Origin: Streptomyces sp. MJM8645
GTDB taxonomy: Bacteria > Actinomycetota > Actinomycetes > Streptomycetales > Streptomycetaceae
Reading direction: 5' to 3'
DNA: 64,000 nucleotides
Assembly: GCF_001625365.1 (NCBI RefSeq)
Contig: NZ_LJJF01000002.1
Coordinates: forward strand, 558,001-622,000
A program made the translations under genes and the position numbers. The notes beneath the pieces are model-generated. The model was not told the DNA's origin. It searched no databases and worked only from the letters and a program-made list of their open reading frames with translations. Shown here in pieces: positions 34,221-43,660 of this stretch (the stretch's first letter is position 1; each line of letters begins with the position of its first letter).

Positions 34221-35996
34221 TCAGATCTCCCCGGTGGCCCGGTGCCCGTGCCGGAAGAGCGGGGCGCGGGTGTCGAAGGGCACGTCCTCGCGGCAGGCGG
34301 CGACGGCGGCGTCCGAGCGGGGGAGGTCGAACGGGAGCGTCGCGGTCATCGGGGCCCGGCCGAGCGCGGCGTCCAGCACGACCTCGTCCGCGGCGCCGAA
34401 CTCGCCGATCAGCAGCGCCGCGTGCGGGGCGAGCGGGGTGAGCACGGCGGGCCGCTCCAGCTGGGCGGCGAACACCGTGGGCACGGCGGCGGCCAGCGCG
34501 GTGAGGCGGTCGACCTCGGCCGGCTCGAACTCCAGCGAGCCGCTGTGGAAGTGCTGCTCCAGCATCCCTTCGCGCCGCTCGTACGGGGTGGCGAGGCGGA
34601 TCACGGCCAGCTCGGCCCGCTCCGGGTCCTCGACGAGGGTGCCGTACCCGGCGGCGACGGCGGGGTCGATGCCCTCGACGTACAGCCGGGTGGCGGTGCG
34701 CGGCTCGCCGGCCAGGTGGACCACCGAACGGCGCTGGACCTCGCGGCCGAGCGCCCGGCCCTCCGGGGCGCCGACCAGGTCGGCGGCGGCCTCCGGGTCG
34801 ACGTACGGGTCGGCGAAGAGGCCGAGGCGGAACTTGTCGCGCAGGATGCGGCGGACCGACTCGTCGAGCCGGGCCTCGGTGACCGCGCCGGAGCGGACGG
34901 CGGCCAGGATCAGCTCCGGGTCCGTCTCGCCGCCGAGCTGGTCGGCGCCCGCGTCCAGGGTGAGCACGACCTGCTCGGCGACGGACAGCTCCTCGACGCC
35001 CCAGTGCCGCGGGGGCAGCGTGACCACTCCGGGGACGTCCATGCCGGTGATGGCGTTGAAGTCGGTGCAGACCACGCCGTCGAAGCCGTAGCGCCCGCGC
35101 AGCAGGCCGGTGATGACGTCCCGGTTGAAGTTGGCGCCGACCTCGGCGAGGCCGCTGCCGGAGGGGATCGCGTAGGCGGGCATGATCTGCGCGGTGCCCG
35201 CGGCGAAGGCCGCCTCGAAGGGGCGCTGGTGGGTCTCGAACTCGCCACCGGGGTAGACCAGTCGGCGTCCGGCGGCGAAGTGCGAGTCCTCACCGCCGGC
35301 CTGCGGGCCGCCGCCGGGGAAGTGCTTGGTCATGCAGGCGACGCTGTCCGGGCCGATCGGCCCGCCCTGGAGGCCCTCGATGTAGGCGGTGATCATCCGC
35401 GAGGCGCGCTCCGGGTCCTCCCCGAAGGTGCCGCTGATCCGGGCCCAGCGGGGCTCGGTGGCGAGGTCGGCCATCGGGTGGATGGCGACCCGGATGCCGA
35501 CGGCGCACAGCTCGCGGCGGATCAGGTCGGCGTAGCGGCGCACCAGGTCGGGGTCGTCGGTGGCGGCGAGGCCGATCGGCTCGGGGCCGGTGCTGAAGCC
35601 GCCGCCGGTGTGGGCGGTGGCCGGGTTGGCGGTGAAGCCGTGCCGGGGGTCGGAGGAGAGGGTGACGGGGATGCCCAGCCGGCCGGCCGCGGCGAGGTCC
35701 TGGACGTGGTTGTTCCACTCGGCCATCGCGCGCGGGTCGGGGACGGCCATCATGGCGAAGTGGGTGAGGCCGCGCTCGGTGATCAGGCGGGCGCCGGAGG
35801 GGAACGGGCCCTGGTCGCCGGGGAGCATCCGGCCGTGCAGCATCAGCGCGGCCTTCTCCTGCAAGGTCATCCGGGTGAGGAGGTCCTCGACCCGCTCCTC
35901 GACGGGCAGCCGCGGGTCCTCGTAGGGCTCCATGGTGCCGTTGTGGTTGAGGTCGCGGAAGGGCGTGCCGTCGGTGTGCCGCAGCAGGGTCAGCAT
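34221..35996 (-). CDS. Glycoside hydrolase family 3 protein
   Basis: A 591-residue protein from ATG 35996 (GAGG upstream), overlapping the phosphatase gene by 7 bases. Landmarks of the GH3 TIM barrel: 'SSDPRHG' (~115-120), KHFPGGG (224-230) and the nucleophile region FDGVVCTDFNAITG with Asp312. The C-terminal domain is shorter than in full beta-glucosidases and lacks a fibronectin-like end, and there is no signal peptide, so it acts inside the cell on imported beta-glucosides or similar sugars. The neighbouring phosphatase and importer suggest uptake-linked catabolism. Confidence 0.88.
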   Translation of the reverse strand: MLTLLRHTDGTPFRDLNHNGTMEPYEDPRLPVEERVEDLLTRMTLQEKAALMLHGRMLPGDQGPFPSGARLITERGLTHFAMMAVPDPRAMAEWNNHVQDLAAAGRLGIPVTLSSDPRHGFTANPATAHTGGGFSTGPEPIGLAATDDPDLVRRYADLIRRELCAVGIRVAIHPMADLATEPRWARISGTFGEDPERASRMITAYIEGLQGGPIGPDSVACMTKHFPGGGPQAGGEDSHFAAGRRLVYPGGEFETHQRPFEAAFAAGTAQIMPAYAIPSGSGLAEVGANFNRDVITGLLRGRYGFDGVVCTDFNAITGMDVPGVVTLPPRHWGVEELSVAEQVVLTLDAGADQLGGETDPELILAAVRSGAVTEARLDESVRRILRDKFRLGLFADPYVDPEAAADLVGAPEGRALGREVQRRSVVHLAGEPRTATRLYVEGIDPAVAAGYGTLVEDPERAELAVIRLATPYERREGMLEQHFHSGSLEFEPAEVDRLTALAAAVPTVFAAQLERPAVLTPLAPHAALLIGEFGAADEVVLDAALGRAPMTATLPFDLPRSDAAVAACREDVPFDTRAPLFRHGHRATGEI

Positions 35997-36829
35997 GCCG
36001 TCACCTCGGCGGTGTTCGACGCGGCGGTACGGGCGGCGGTACCGGCCTCGGTACGGGCAGCGGTACCGGCGGCGGTACCGGCCTCGGTACGGGCAGCGGT
36101 GCGGGCGGCGACCTTGGCGCGGAAGGCGTCCAGGGTCTCGGCGCCGACCCCGCAGGCGGTCAGGAAGCCCTCGGCGCCGCCGTGCTTGGCGCGGACCAGG
36201 TCGAGGAAGGTACTCATCGCCCCGGCGGGGGCCTCCAGCAGCGGGGCGGGGACGACCATCCGGCCGGCCTCGACCTCGTTGAGAGCGGCCCGGTTGCGGT
36301 CGGCGAGGCCGGCCCAGATCTGCTCGATCGCCTCGTTGGTGCGGGCGTAGTCGGCGACGATCTCCTCGGCGGGCACCCCGAGCAGCTCCAGCAGCAGCGC
36401 GGTGAGCAGCCCGGTGCGGTCCTTGCCGGCCGCGCAGTGCACCAGCACGCCGCCCGGGCGGACGGCGGCCTCGACGGCGGCGGCCAGCCCCTGCGGTGCG
36501 GACTCGGCCATCAGCAGGTAGAAGGCGCCGAGGTCCTCCGCGGTGGTCATGGCCCGCATGGCCTGCGCCAGTTCGTCGTTGGTCGGCTCGATCCGGGCGG
36601 GGACGACGGCGATGCCGGCGGCCTCGGCGACGGCCCAGTCCTCGGGGCGGCTCTCGGGCTCGCCCCGCAGGTCGACGACGGTGGTGATGCCGTGCTCGCG
36701 CAGCTGGGCGACGACGGCCTCGTCGGCGGCGGGGAAGGGCTGGGCGGAGCGGAACAGGGTGCCGGGGCGGATCCACCGGCCGGCGGGGTCGGCGAGCGCT
36801 GCGGGGTCGCGGAAGTTGACCAGGGACAT
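35990..36829 (-). CDS. Tyrosine/serine protein phosphatase (PTP family)
   Basis: A 279-residue protein. Active-site loop VLVHCAAGKDRTGLL with Cys132 and Arg138 (CX5R), as in bacterial IphP/MptpB-like phosphatases, preceded by 'VVDLRGEPES' and the N-terminal 'NFRDPAALADPAGRWIRPGTLFRSAQ' signature. The C-terminal ~35 residues are an Ala/Thr/Arg/Glu/Gly repeat encoded by a near-perfect tandem array. Coupled by overlap to the GH3 gene downstream. Substrate unknown; phosphoinositide or phosphotyrosine activity is possible. Confidence 0.88.
   Translation of the reverse strand: MSLVNFRDPAALADPAGRWIRPGTLFRSAQPFPAADEAVVAQLREHGITTVVDLRGEPESRPEDWAVAEAAGIAVVPARIEPTNDELAQAMRAMTTAEDLGAFYLLMAESAPQGLAAAVEAAVRPGGVLVHCAAGKDRTGLLTALLLELLGVPAEEIVADYARTNEAIEQIWAGLADRNRAALNEVEAGRMVVPAPLLEAPAGAMSTFLDLVRAKHGGAEGFLTACGVGAETLDAFRAKVAARTAARTEAGTAAGTAARTEAGTAARTAASNTAEVTAC
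36020..36115 (-). repeat. In-frame tandem repeat in the phosphatase tail
   Basis: Repeating 15/30-bp units built from GGTAC-centred words (GCGGTACC.../GCCTCGGTACGGGCA). They encode alternating ARTEAGTAAGTA-type motifs at the C-terminus and keep the reading frame, so repeat number can change without breaking the protein. Confidence 0.8.
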
Positions 36830-36995
36830 GCGGGGGCCTTTCGGGAAGTGCGAAGCAGGTGGTGAAGGTGCGCGGCGGGCCGCGCAGGGGGGTGGAAAAG
36901 GGCGCGCGGTGCCGTCCGGACGGCCGGCGGCATCGCCCAGGGGTGTCGCGGTGACGGGGTGTAGGGGTGTAGGGGTGTAAGGCTGTCGGCTCGGG

Positions 36996-37598
36996 TCAGC
37001 CGGCGGTGTCGAGCACGTCCCGGTAGGCCTGGCGCCATTCGGCCACCGTGCCGGTCTCGGACGCGATCAGGACGTGGTGGCGCACCATGCCGCCGAACTG
37101 CGCGCCGAGCGCGGTCGGGCGCAGGTCGGTGGCCGGGTCGACGCCGAGCCGCTCGGCCGCGATGGTGACGGTGCGTTCGGTGAAGCCGTCGATCACGACC
37201 ACGGCGTAGTTGTGCACGGAACCCTGCACCTCGATCAGGCTCCGGCGCAGCCGGCGGCGGCGCTCGGTGTGCTCGACGGGCTCTTCGAGCCGGCCGCCGG
37301 TGGCGGTCAGCGCGTGGTCGAGCGCGGCCCAGAGCGGGAGTTCGGCGGGGGCGGCGGCGAAGGCGTCGAGGATGGCCTGGCCGAAGTCCCAGCCGAACAG
37401 CAGCGCCTCCTTGGCCGGGTAGTAGCGGAAGAACGTGCGGTGGGCGATGTCGGCGCGGCGGCAGATCTGGTCCACGGTGGTGCGCTCGAAGCCCTGCTCC
37501 TCGAAGAGGTCGAGCGCCGCGGTGCGGATGCTGTCGCGGGTACGCGCCTTCTTGCGGTCGCGCATGCCCTGCTCCGCCGCGGTGTCCGTCCCCTGCAT
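36996..37598 (-). CDS. TetR family transcriptional regulator
   Basis: A 200-residue protein. The N-terminal HTH is clear (RDSIRTAALDLFEEQGFERTTVDQICRRADIAHRTFFRYYPAKEAL in outline, about 22-66). The C-terminal part is a standard helical ligand pocket. Divergent from the ABC importer operon starting at 37846, and upstream of the phosphatase/GH3 pair on its own strand. The palindromes at 37738-37759 are its likely targets. Confidence 0.9.
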   Translation of the reverse strand: MQGTDTAAEQGMRDRKKARTRDSIRTAALDLFEEQGFERTTVDQICRRADIAHRTFFRYYPAKEALLFGWDFGQAILDAFAAAPAELPLWAALDHALTATGGRLEEPVEHTERRRRLRRSLIEVQGSVHNYAVVVIDGFTERTVTIAAERLGVDPATDLRPTALGAQFGGMVRHHVLIASETGTVAEWRQAYRDVLDTAG

Positions 37599-37737
37599 GG
37601 TTCTTCCGTTTCCTCTCGGTGAGTTGAGTGTGGATGGGGCCGCCGAGGGGGCGGCTGTCAGTACCGAATCACGTCCGACCGTGCTCGCTCAAGGCGAGTG
37701 CCGACTCTTCCGGGTCTCGTCATCTGAAATTTGCACA

Positions 37738-37759
37738 ACTGCCTTTTGGCAGTACTGCC
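37738..37759. promoter_or_regulatory. Overlapping palindromes, likely TetR operator
   Basis: ACTGCC-TTTT-GGCAGT (37738-37753) overlaps the perfect 12-bp palindrome GGCAGTACTGCC (37748-37759), giving three alternating half-sites in the gap between the TetR gene and the importer operon. The location fits repression of the importer. Confidence 0.65.
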
Positions 37760-37845
37760 ACTTCCGGAATGGTGTGGGGCGTCGGCGGCCGCACTCCCCC
37801 AGGCCGCCCCCGCTCCCCTCCCCCCCTCCCCCGAACCGAGGAACC

Positions 37846-39399
37846 ATGAAGCGGCACACCCACCTCCTGGTAGCGGCAGCCTGCACGGCCGCGCTCACCC
37901 TCACCGCCTGCTCCGCCTCCGACGACGCGCTCTCCGGCGCCGGCGCCGGAAACACCGGCGCGGCGAACGACGGGCCGGCCGTGGACGGCGGCACGCTCAA
38001 GATCGGCCTGGACCGGCCGTTCGCCAAGCTCGACCCGGCCGACGGCACCCTGACCTCGATGCCGATGATGGTCCTCGCCAACGCCCTGTACGACCCGCTG
38101 ATGGTCAACGGCGACAACGGCGCCGTCCAGCCCTACCTCGCCAAGTCCTTCACCCCCAACGCGGACGCCACGGTCTGGACCCTCGACCTGCACGAGGGCG
38201 TGAAGTTCAGCGACGGCAAGCCGCTGGACGCCCAGGCCGTCGCCGACCACGTCACCCGGCTCGCCAAGCCGGAGAGCAAGTGCGCCTGCGCCATCGACGC
38301 AGCCACCATCGGCGCCACCACCGTCTCCGGCCCGACCACCCTCACCTTCACCCTCAAGGCGCCCGACGCCGCCTTCCCCAACCTGTTCACCCGCTCCCTC
38401 GGCTACGTCTCCGAGGCCCCGGCCGGCGACTCCCCCGCCGTCGGCTCCGGCCCGTACACCGTGGAGACCGTGCAGCCCGGAGTCTCCGTCACCCTCGCCC
38501 GCAACCCCGCGTACTGGGGCGCCAAGGGCCACGCCGACAAGCTCGTCTACCGGGTGCTCACCGACACCGACAGCCGCTACCAGTCGCTGCGCTCCGGCGA
38601 CACCGACCTGATCTGGACCGAGACGCCCGGCCAGCTCAAGCAGGCCTCCGCCGACGGGCTGCGCAGCGCCACCGGGCCCGGCGGCACCACCACCATCGTC
38701 TTCAACACCACGTCGGCGCCCTTCGACGACGTACGGGTCCGCCGAGCCGTGCAGTACGCGATCGACCGCGAGGCCCTGGAGAAGGTCGTCTCCCTCGACC
38801 AGGGCGCCGTCTCGGACGGCCCGATCGGCTCCCGCTCCCCGTACCGCACCGCCGCCGAGTACCCGGCCCACGACGTGGCCAAGGCCCGGGCCCTGCTCGC
38901 CGAGTCCGGCCACCCCGACCTCACCTTCGACTACCTCGTCGACAGCCGCCCCGAGGGCCAGCAGCGCGCCACCGTGCTCCAGCAGATGCTCGGCGAGGCC
39001 GGGATCAAGGTGACCATCAAGCCGCTCGACGCCACTGGCCTGGGCACCGCGATGCTCCAGCGCAAGTTCCAGGTGATCGACTTCCCCACCAGCATGTTCG
39101 GCGACACCGACACCGCGCTCACCAGCCTCTACCTGCCCAACTCGCCGTACAACTTCATGAGTTGGTCCGACCCGGAGACCTCGAAGACGATCGCCGAGGG
39201 CCGCGCCTCGACCGACACCGCCAAGCGTGCGGCCGCCTACCAGCAGGCCGCCCGGCGGGTCGTCAGCGAGGTGCCGATGGCCTTCCTCACCGAGAACACC
39301 GTCGGATTCCTCGGCTCCGCCAAGATCGGCGGACTGCCCGACCTGTCCAAGCGCACCGTCCTCAACGTCTCCCCCGCCCCCCTGTGGGTGAAGCGATGA
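37846..39399 (+). CDS. ABC transporter substrate-binding lipoprotein (SBP family 5)
   Basis: A 517-residue protein with CGAGGAA before ATG 37846. The lipoprotein signal ends LTLTAC. The mature part shows the OppA/NikA-type pattern: 'GGTLKIGLDRPFAKLDPAD', 'LYDPLMVNG', 'VWTLDLHEGVKFSDGKPLDAQAV' and 'VRRAVQYAIDREAL'. It binds a peptide, nickel-chelate or sugar-like ligand at the membrane face and delivers it to the two permeases that follow in an ATGA-coupled operon. Confidence 0.92.
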   Translation: MKRHTHLLVAAACTAALTLTACSASDDALSGAGAGNTGAANDGPAVDGGTLKIGLDRPFAKLDPADGTLTSMPMMVLANALYDPLMVNGDNGAVQPYLAKSFTPNADATVWTLDLHEGVKFSDGKPLDAQAVADHVTRLAKPESKCACAIDAATIGATTVSGPTTLTFTLKAPDAAFPNLFTRSLGYVSEAPAGDSPAVGSGPYTVETVQPGVSVTLARNPAYWGAKGHADKLVYRVLTDTDSRYQSLRSGDTDLIWTETPGQLKQASADGLRSATGPGGTTTIVFNTTSAPFDDVRVRRAVQYAIDREALEKVVSLDQGAVSDGPIGSRSPYRTAAEYPAHDVAKARALLAESGHPDLTFDYLVDSRPEGQQRATVLQQMLGEAGIKVTIKPLDATGLGTAMLQRKFQVIDFPTSMFGDTDTALTSLYLPNSPYNFMSWSDPETSKTIAEGRASTDTAKRAAAYQQAARRVVSEVPMAFLTENTVGFLGSAKIGGLPDLSKRTVLNVSPAPLWVKR

Positions 39400-40364
39400 C
39401 CCCCCGCACCCGCACCGCGCTGCGCCACGGCGGGCGACTCGGCCGCGCCGCCGCCGTGCTGCTGCTGGTCACCGTCGCCGCCCTGTACCTGCCCCACCTG
39501 ATGCCGGGCTCCCCCGCCGTCGCCGCCCTCGGCCCCACCGCCACCCCCGAGCAGATCTCCGCCTACGAGGCCGGGCTAGGCCTGGACCGCAACCTGCTCG
39601 CCGCCACCTGGCAGTGGATCGCCGACGCCCTGCACGGCGACCTCGGCCACTCGCTGTCCACCGGAGCCGCCGTCACCACCGAACTCGCCGACCGCATCCC
39701 CGTCACCCTCGAACTCTTCCTCGCCGCCCAGCTGGTGGCACTCGCCCTCGCCGTGCCCGTCGCCCTGCTCTCCGCCTGGCGCCCCGGCGGCACCTTCGAC
39801 CGGATCGCCACCGCCGGCACCTTCGGCTGGCTCGCCGTCCCCGGCTTCGCCCTCGGCCTGCTGCTCATCTGGATCGCCGCCGTCCAACTGCGCGTCCTGC
39901 CCGCCACCGGCTGGACCCCGTTCACCGAGGACCCGGCCGAAAACCTGCGCCACCTGGTGCTGCCCGCCCTCACCCTCGGCCTCACCGAGGCCGCCGTGTT
40001 CACCCGCACCCTGCGCGGACAACTGCTCGACACCCTCGACCAGCCGTACATCGCCGCCGCCCGCAGCCGCGGCATGGGCACCACCCGGTTGCTGCTGCGC
40101 CGCGCCCTGCGTCCCTCCAGCCTGCCGCTGGTCACCCTGGTCGGCATCGGCATCGGCACCTCGCTGGGCGGCTCGGTGCTGGTCGAGTCGCTGTTCGCGG
40201 TGCCCGGCGTCGGCAGCCTGGCCGCCGGGGCCATCTCCGGCCGGGACTTCCCCGTCGTCCAGGCCGTGGTGGTGGTCAGCGCCGTCGGCGTGGTCGCGGC
40301 CACCTTCGCGGTCGACCTGCTGTACCGCACGATCGACCCGAGGATCGCCCATGAGCACCGCTGA
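39396..40364 (+). CDS. ABC transporter permease (DppB/OppB-type)
   Basis: A 322-residue membrane protein starting inside the stop of the binding protein (ATGA). It has one N-terminal segment (~18-36) then about five more helices. The EAA loop is 'PYIAAARSRGMGTTRLLLRRALRPSSLPLV', which contacts the ATPases. First permease of the import complex; no ribosome site beyond coupling. Confidence 0.9.
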   Translation: MTPRTRTALRHGGRLGRAAAVLLLVTVAALYLPHLMPGSPAVAALGPTATPEQISAYEAGLGLDRNLLAATWQWIADALHGDLGHSLSTGAAVTTELADRIPVTLELFLAAQLVALALAVPVALLSAWRPGGTFDRIATAGTFGWLAVPGFALGLLLIWIAAVQLRVLPATGWTPFTEDPAENLRHLVLPALTLGLTEAAVFTRTLRGQLLDTLDQPYIAAARSRGMGTTRLLLRRALRPSSLPLVTLVGIGIGTSLGGSVLVESLFAVPGVGSLAAGAISGRDFPVVQAVVVVSAVGVVAATFAVDLLYRTIDPRIAHEHR

Positions 40365-41238
40365 GACCACCGCCGTGACCGCCGTGACCGTCGAGACGGC
40401 CCCGGCGCGCACCACCCGCCGCCGGCCCCCCACCGGCGTGCTCGCCGCCGGGGTCTGGCTGGCCGTGGTCGCCCTCGCCGCCCTGCTGCTGCCCCTGCTG
40501 CCCGGCTTCGACCCGCTGCACGGCGACTTCGCCCACCCCGCCGCCGCCCCCGGCCCCGGCCACTGGCTGGGCACCGACAGCGCCGGACGGGACGTCCTGC
40601 AGCGCACCGTCGCCGGCGCCCGCGCCTCCTTCACCGTCGCCGCCCTCACCATCCTGGTCGGCCTGCTCGGCGGCGGAACGCTCGGCCTCGCCGCCGGCTG
40701 GTTCCGCGGCCCGCTCGACAAGGCGATCGGCTTCGCGACCGACCTGCTGATGTCCGTGCCCAGCCTGATCCTGGTGATGATCGTGGTCTCGCTGCGCGGC
40801 CCCAGCCTCACCGTGATCGGCACGCTGATCGGGCTGTTCACCGTCCCGCACTTCACCCGGGTGGTGCGCGCCGTCGTGCTCTCGCTCAGCGAGCGCGGCT
40901 TCGTCCAGGCGGCCCGCATGCTCGGCACCGCCCCGCTGCGCATCCTGCGCCGCGACATCGTCCCGCACGTCGTGCCGGCCGCCCTCACCTTCGCCTTCAC
41001 CGCCACCACCGTCGCCATCGTCGCCGAGGGCTCGCTCAGCTTCCTCGGCTTCGGACTGCGCCCGCCGGAGCCCTCCTGGGGCGGCATCATCGCCGAGGGG
41101 CGCACGGCCCTCGGCACCGCGCCGTGGATCTCGCTGGCACCCGCGGCCGTGCTCTGCCTGACCGTCCTCGCCCTCAACTACCTCGGGGAGCACCTGCGTT
41201 CGGGTGGCCCCGCCGGCCCGAAGGGAGCGCGCGGATGA
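40351..41238 (+). CDS. ABC transporter permease (DppC/OppC-type)
   Basis: A 295-residue membrane protein overlapping the previous gene by 14 bases. N-terminal cytosolic tail, then the family segment 'HWLGTDSAGRDVLQRTVAGARASFTVA', about six helices, and EAA loop 'RGFVQAARMLGTAPLRILRRDIVPHV'. Second permease of the importer. Confidence 0.9.
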   Translation: MSTAETTAVTAVTVETAPARTTRRRPPTGVLAAGVWLAVVALAALLLPLLPGFDPLHGDFAHPAAAPGPGHWLGTDSAGRDVLQRTVAGARASFTVAALTILVGLLGGGTLGLAAGWFRGPLDKAIGFATDLLMSVPSLILVMIVVSLRGPSLTVIGTLIGLFTVPHFTRVVRAVVLSLSERGFVQAARMLGTAPLRILRRDIVPHVVPAALTFAFTATTVAIVAEGSLSFLGFGLRPPEPSWGGIIAEGRTALGTAPWISLAPAAVLCLTVLALNYLGEHLRSGGPAGPKGARG

Positions 41239-42362
41239 CCTCCGCCCCCGACCTCGACTCCCCTGCCCTTGCCGTCCCGGCGCTCGACGAACCTGCCCTC
41301 GACGTCCCGGTGCTCGACGTCCGCTCGCTGGACACCGTCCTGCACACCCCCGACGGCCGCGCCCTGCACGTCCTGCACGGCGTCAGCCTCACCATCGCGG
41401 CCGGCGAGTGCCTCGGCGTGGTCGGCGAGTCCGGCTCCGGCAAGTCCGTGCTCGCCCGCGCCGTCCTCGGCGTCGAGTCCCGCACCACCAAGGCCGTCGC
41501 CACCGGCGAGATCCGGCTGAACGGCGAGGACCTGCTCGCCGCCTCCCGCACCCGCCGCGCCGAACTGCTCGGCACCGGCATCGCCATGGTCCACCAGGAC
41601 CCGATGACCTCGCTCAACCCGGTGGTCCGGATCGCCGACCAGGTCACCGAGTCCCTCACCAACCGGCGCCGGCTCTCCCGGCGCGAACGACTGCGCACCG
41701 CCACCGAGTTGCTCGCCGCCGTCGACGTCCCCGACCCCGCCCGGCGGGCCCGCGCCCACCCGCACGAGCTCTCCGGCGGCCTGCGCCAGCGCGTCGGCAT
41801 CGCCGCCGCCCTGGCCGGCGAACCCGCCCTGCTGCTCGCCGACGAACCCACCACCGCCCTCGACGTCACCGTCCAGCGCACCGTCCTCGACCTGCTCGAC
41901 CAGCACCGGCGCAGCCGCGGCCTCGCCACCCTGCTGATCACCCACGACATCGGCCTGCTGTACGGGCGGGCCCGCCGGATCGCCGTCATGTACGGCGGCC
42001 GGATCGTGGAGACCGGCCCCACCGAGGCCGTCACCCGCCACCCCCGGCACCCCTACACCGCGGCCCTGCTGCGCTCCGTACCGCGGGTCACCGGCCCGCT
42101 GCGCCGCACCCTGCCCGCGATCCCCGGCTCGCCGCCCGACCTCACCCGGCCCACCCCCGGCTGCCCCTTCGCCCCGCGCTGCGAACTGGCGACGGACCTC
42201 TGCACCACGACCGCGCCCCCCACCCACACCGCGGCGGACGGCCACACCGCCGCCTGCCACTTCCCGCTCACCGCGCCGTCTGACGCGCCTTCGCCCTCGC
42301 CCTCGTCCTCGCCCGATTCCTCGCCCGATTCCTCGCCCGACGAACTGGAGCCCGCGGCGTGA
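41235..42362 (+). CDS. ABC transporter ATPase (DppD/OppD-type)
   Basis: A 375-residue ATPase overlapping the permease by 4 bases. Walker A GESGSGKS, signature LSGGLRQR, Walker B LLLADEPTTALD, H-loop ITHDI. A C-terminal oligopeptide-type domain has Cys residues (GCPFAPRCELATDLC), which in this family hold an Fe-S or zinc site. The ends are low-complexity: ALDEPALDVPVLDV at the start and SSPDSSPDSSPD at the end. Confidence 0.92.
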   Translation: MTSAPDLDSPALAVPALDEPALDVPVLDVRSLDTVLHTPDGRALHVLHGVSLTIAAGECLGVVGESGSGKSVLARAVLGVESRTTKAVATGEIRLNGEDLLAASRTRRAELLGTGIAMVHQDPMTSLNPVVRIADQVTESLTNRRRLSRRERLRTATELLAAVDVPDPARRARAHPHELSGGLRQRVGIAAALAGEPALLLADEPTTALDVTVQRTVLDLLDQHRRSRGLATLLITHDIGLLYGRARRIAVMYGGRIVETGPTEAVTRHPRHPYTAALLRSVPRVTGPLRRTLPAIPGSPPDLTRPTPGCPFAPRCELATDLCTTTAPPTHTAADGHTAACHFPLTAPSDAPSPSPSSSPDSSPDSSPDELEPAA

Positions 42363-43381
42363 CCACCGCCCCCGACGCCGCTGCCCACGCAGCCGTCACC
42401 CCCGAAGCCACCGCCCCCGGAACGGCCGTCCTGGAGGCCACCGGCCTCAGCGTCGTCCACCGCACCCGCTCCGGCCCGCTGCACGCCGTCAGCGGCGTCG
42501 ACCTGGCCCTCCACCCGCGCCGCACCCTCGCCCTGGTCGGCGAGTCCGGCTCCGGCAAGAGCAGCATCGCCAAGGCCCTGCTGCGGCTGCCCCCGCCCAC
42601 CACCGGCACCGTCACCCTCGACGGCACCGACCTCGCCACCCTCTCCCCGCGCGCCCTGCGGGCCGTCCGGCCCCGCCTCCAGATGGTGTTCCAGGACCCG
42701 CTCTCCTCCCTCAACCCGCACCGCCGGGTCCGCGACCTGGTCGCCGAACCCCTCGACGCCCATCCCGACCCGGCCCGCGACCGCGAGCAGGTCGTCACCG
42801 AGCAGCTGTCGGCCGTCGGCCTGCCGCCCGCCCTGTTCGGCGACCGCCGCCCCCACCAGCTCTCCGGCGGGCAGGCCCAACGCGTCGCCATCGCCCGGGC
42901 CCTGGCCGCCGGACCGCACGTCCTGATCGCCGACGAGGCGGTCTCCGCCCTCGACGTCTCGGCCCAGGCCACCGTGCTCAACCTGCTGCGCGGGCTCACC
43001 GAGGAACGCGGACTGGCCGGCCTCTTCATCTCCCACGACCTCGGCGTGGTCCGCGCGGTGAGCGACGAGGTAGCCGTGCTCCAACTCGGCCGCATCTGCG
43101 AACGCGGCCCCACCGAAGCCGTCCTCGCCGCCCCGGCCCACCCCTACACCGCCGCCCTGCTCGCCGCCGTCCCCGAACCCGGCCGCCCGCTGCGCGACAC
43201 CGGCCTCCTCCCCACCGACCCGCCCTCCCCCCTCGCCCCGCCCAGCGGCTGCCGCTTCCGCACCCGCTGCCCCCTGGCCAACACCCGCTGCGCCACCGAG
43301 GAACCGCAGCTGCGGGAGGTGGCACCAGGCCGCACGGTGGCCTGCCACCGACCGCTGATCGACGCTGCCACAGCGTCCTGA
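42359..43381 (+). CDS. ABC transporter ATPase (DppF/OppF-type)
   Basis: A 340-residue ATPase starting at GTG inside the previous stop (GTGA). Walker A GESGSGKS, Q-loop VFQDPLSSLNP, signature LSGGQAQR, Walker B VLIADEAVSALD, H-loop SHDLG. C-terminal Cys cluster CRFRTRCPLANTRC. It completes a five-gene SBP-permease-permease-ATPase-ATPase import operon. Confidence 0.92.
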   Translation: MTTAPDAAAHAAVTPEATAPGTAVLEATGLSVVHRTRSGPLHAVSGVDLALHPRRTLALVGESGSGKSSIAKALLRLPPPTTGTVTLDGTDLATLSPRALRAVRPRLQMVFQDPLSSLNPHRRVRDLVAEPLDAHPDPARDREQVVTEQLSAVGLPPALFGDRRPHQLSGGQAQRVAIARALAAGPHVLIADEAVSALDVSAQATVLNLLRGLTEERGLAGLFISHDLGVVRAVSDEVAVLQLGRICERGPTEAVLAAPAHPYTAALLAAVPEPGRPLRDTGLLPTDPPSPLAPPSGCRFRTRCPLANTRCATEEPQLREVAPGRTVACHRPLIDAATAS

Positions 43382-43513
43382 CCAGCCGGACGCACCACGG
43401 GCCCCCGGGCCGGGAGCCCCACTCCCGCCCCAGGGGCCCCTTCCGTTCCCTTCCGTTCCGGCCGCGGACGGGCCGGCGTCCAGGGCGCGCCGTCGGCGGA
43501 AGCGACGGACGAC

Positions 43514-43543
43514 GCCCCTGCCAGGCTGTCACCTGGCAGGGGC
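43514..43543. terminator. Terminator hairpin after the importer operon
   Basis: GCCCCTGCCAGG with a 6-base loop and CCTGGCAGGGGC, a perfect 12-bp stem about 130 bases after the last stop. Confidence 0.8.
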
Positions 43544-43660
43544 AAGGCCTTCGCGCCCCGTTCGCACCCCTTCACGCCGGTGACGATTCGCGTACGCAGC
43601 CTTACCGTTGGCTGCGATCACGGGCCGCACCCGGCGACCCGGCGTACCGGAGGTCCCATC

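Noticed and set aside
34185..36350. Long plus-strand open frame opposite the GH3 and phosphatase genes
   Set aside because: Gly/Val/Glu-rich antisense shadow; the minus strand has clear catalytic motifs.
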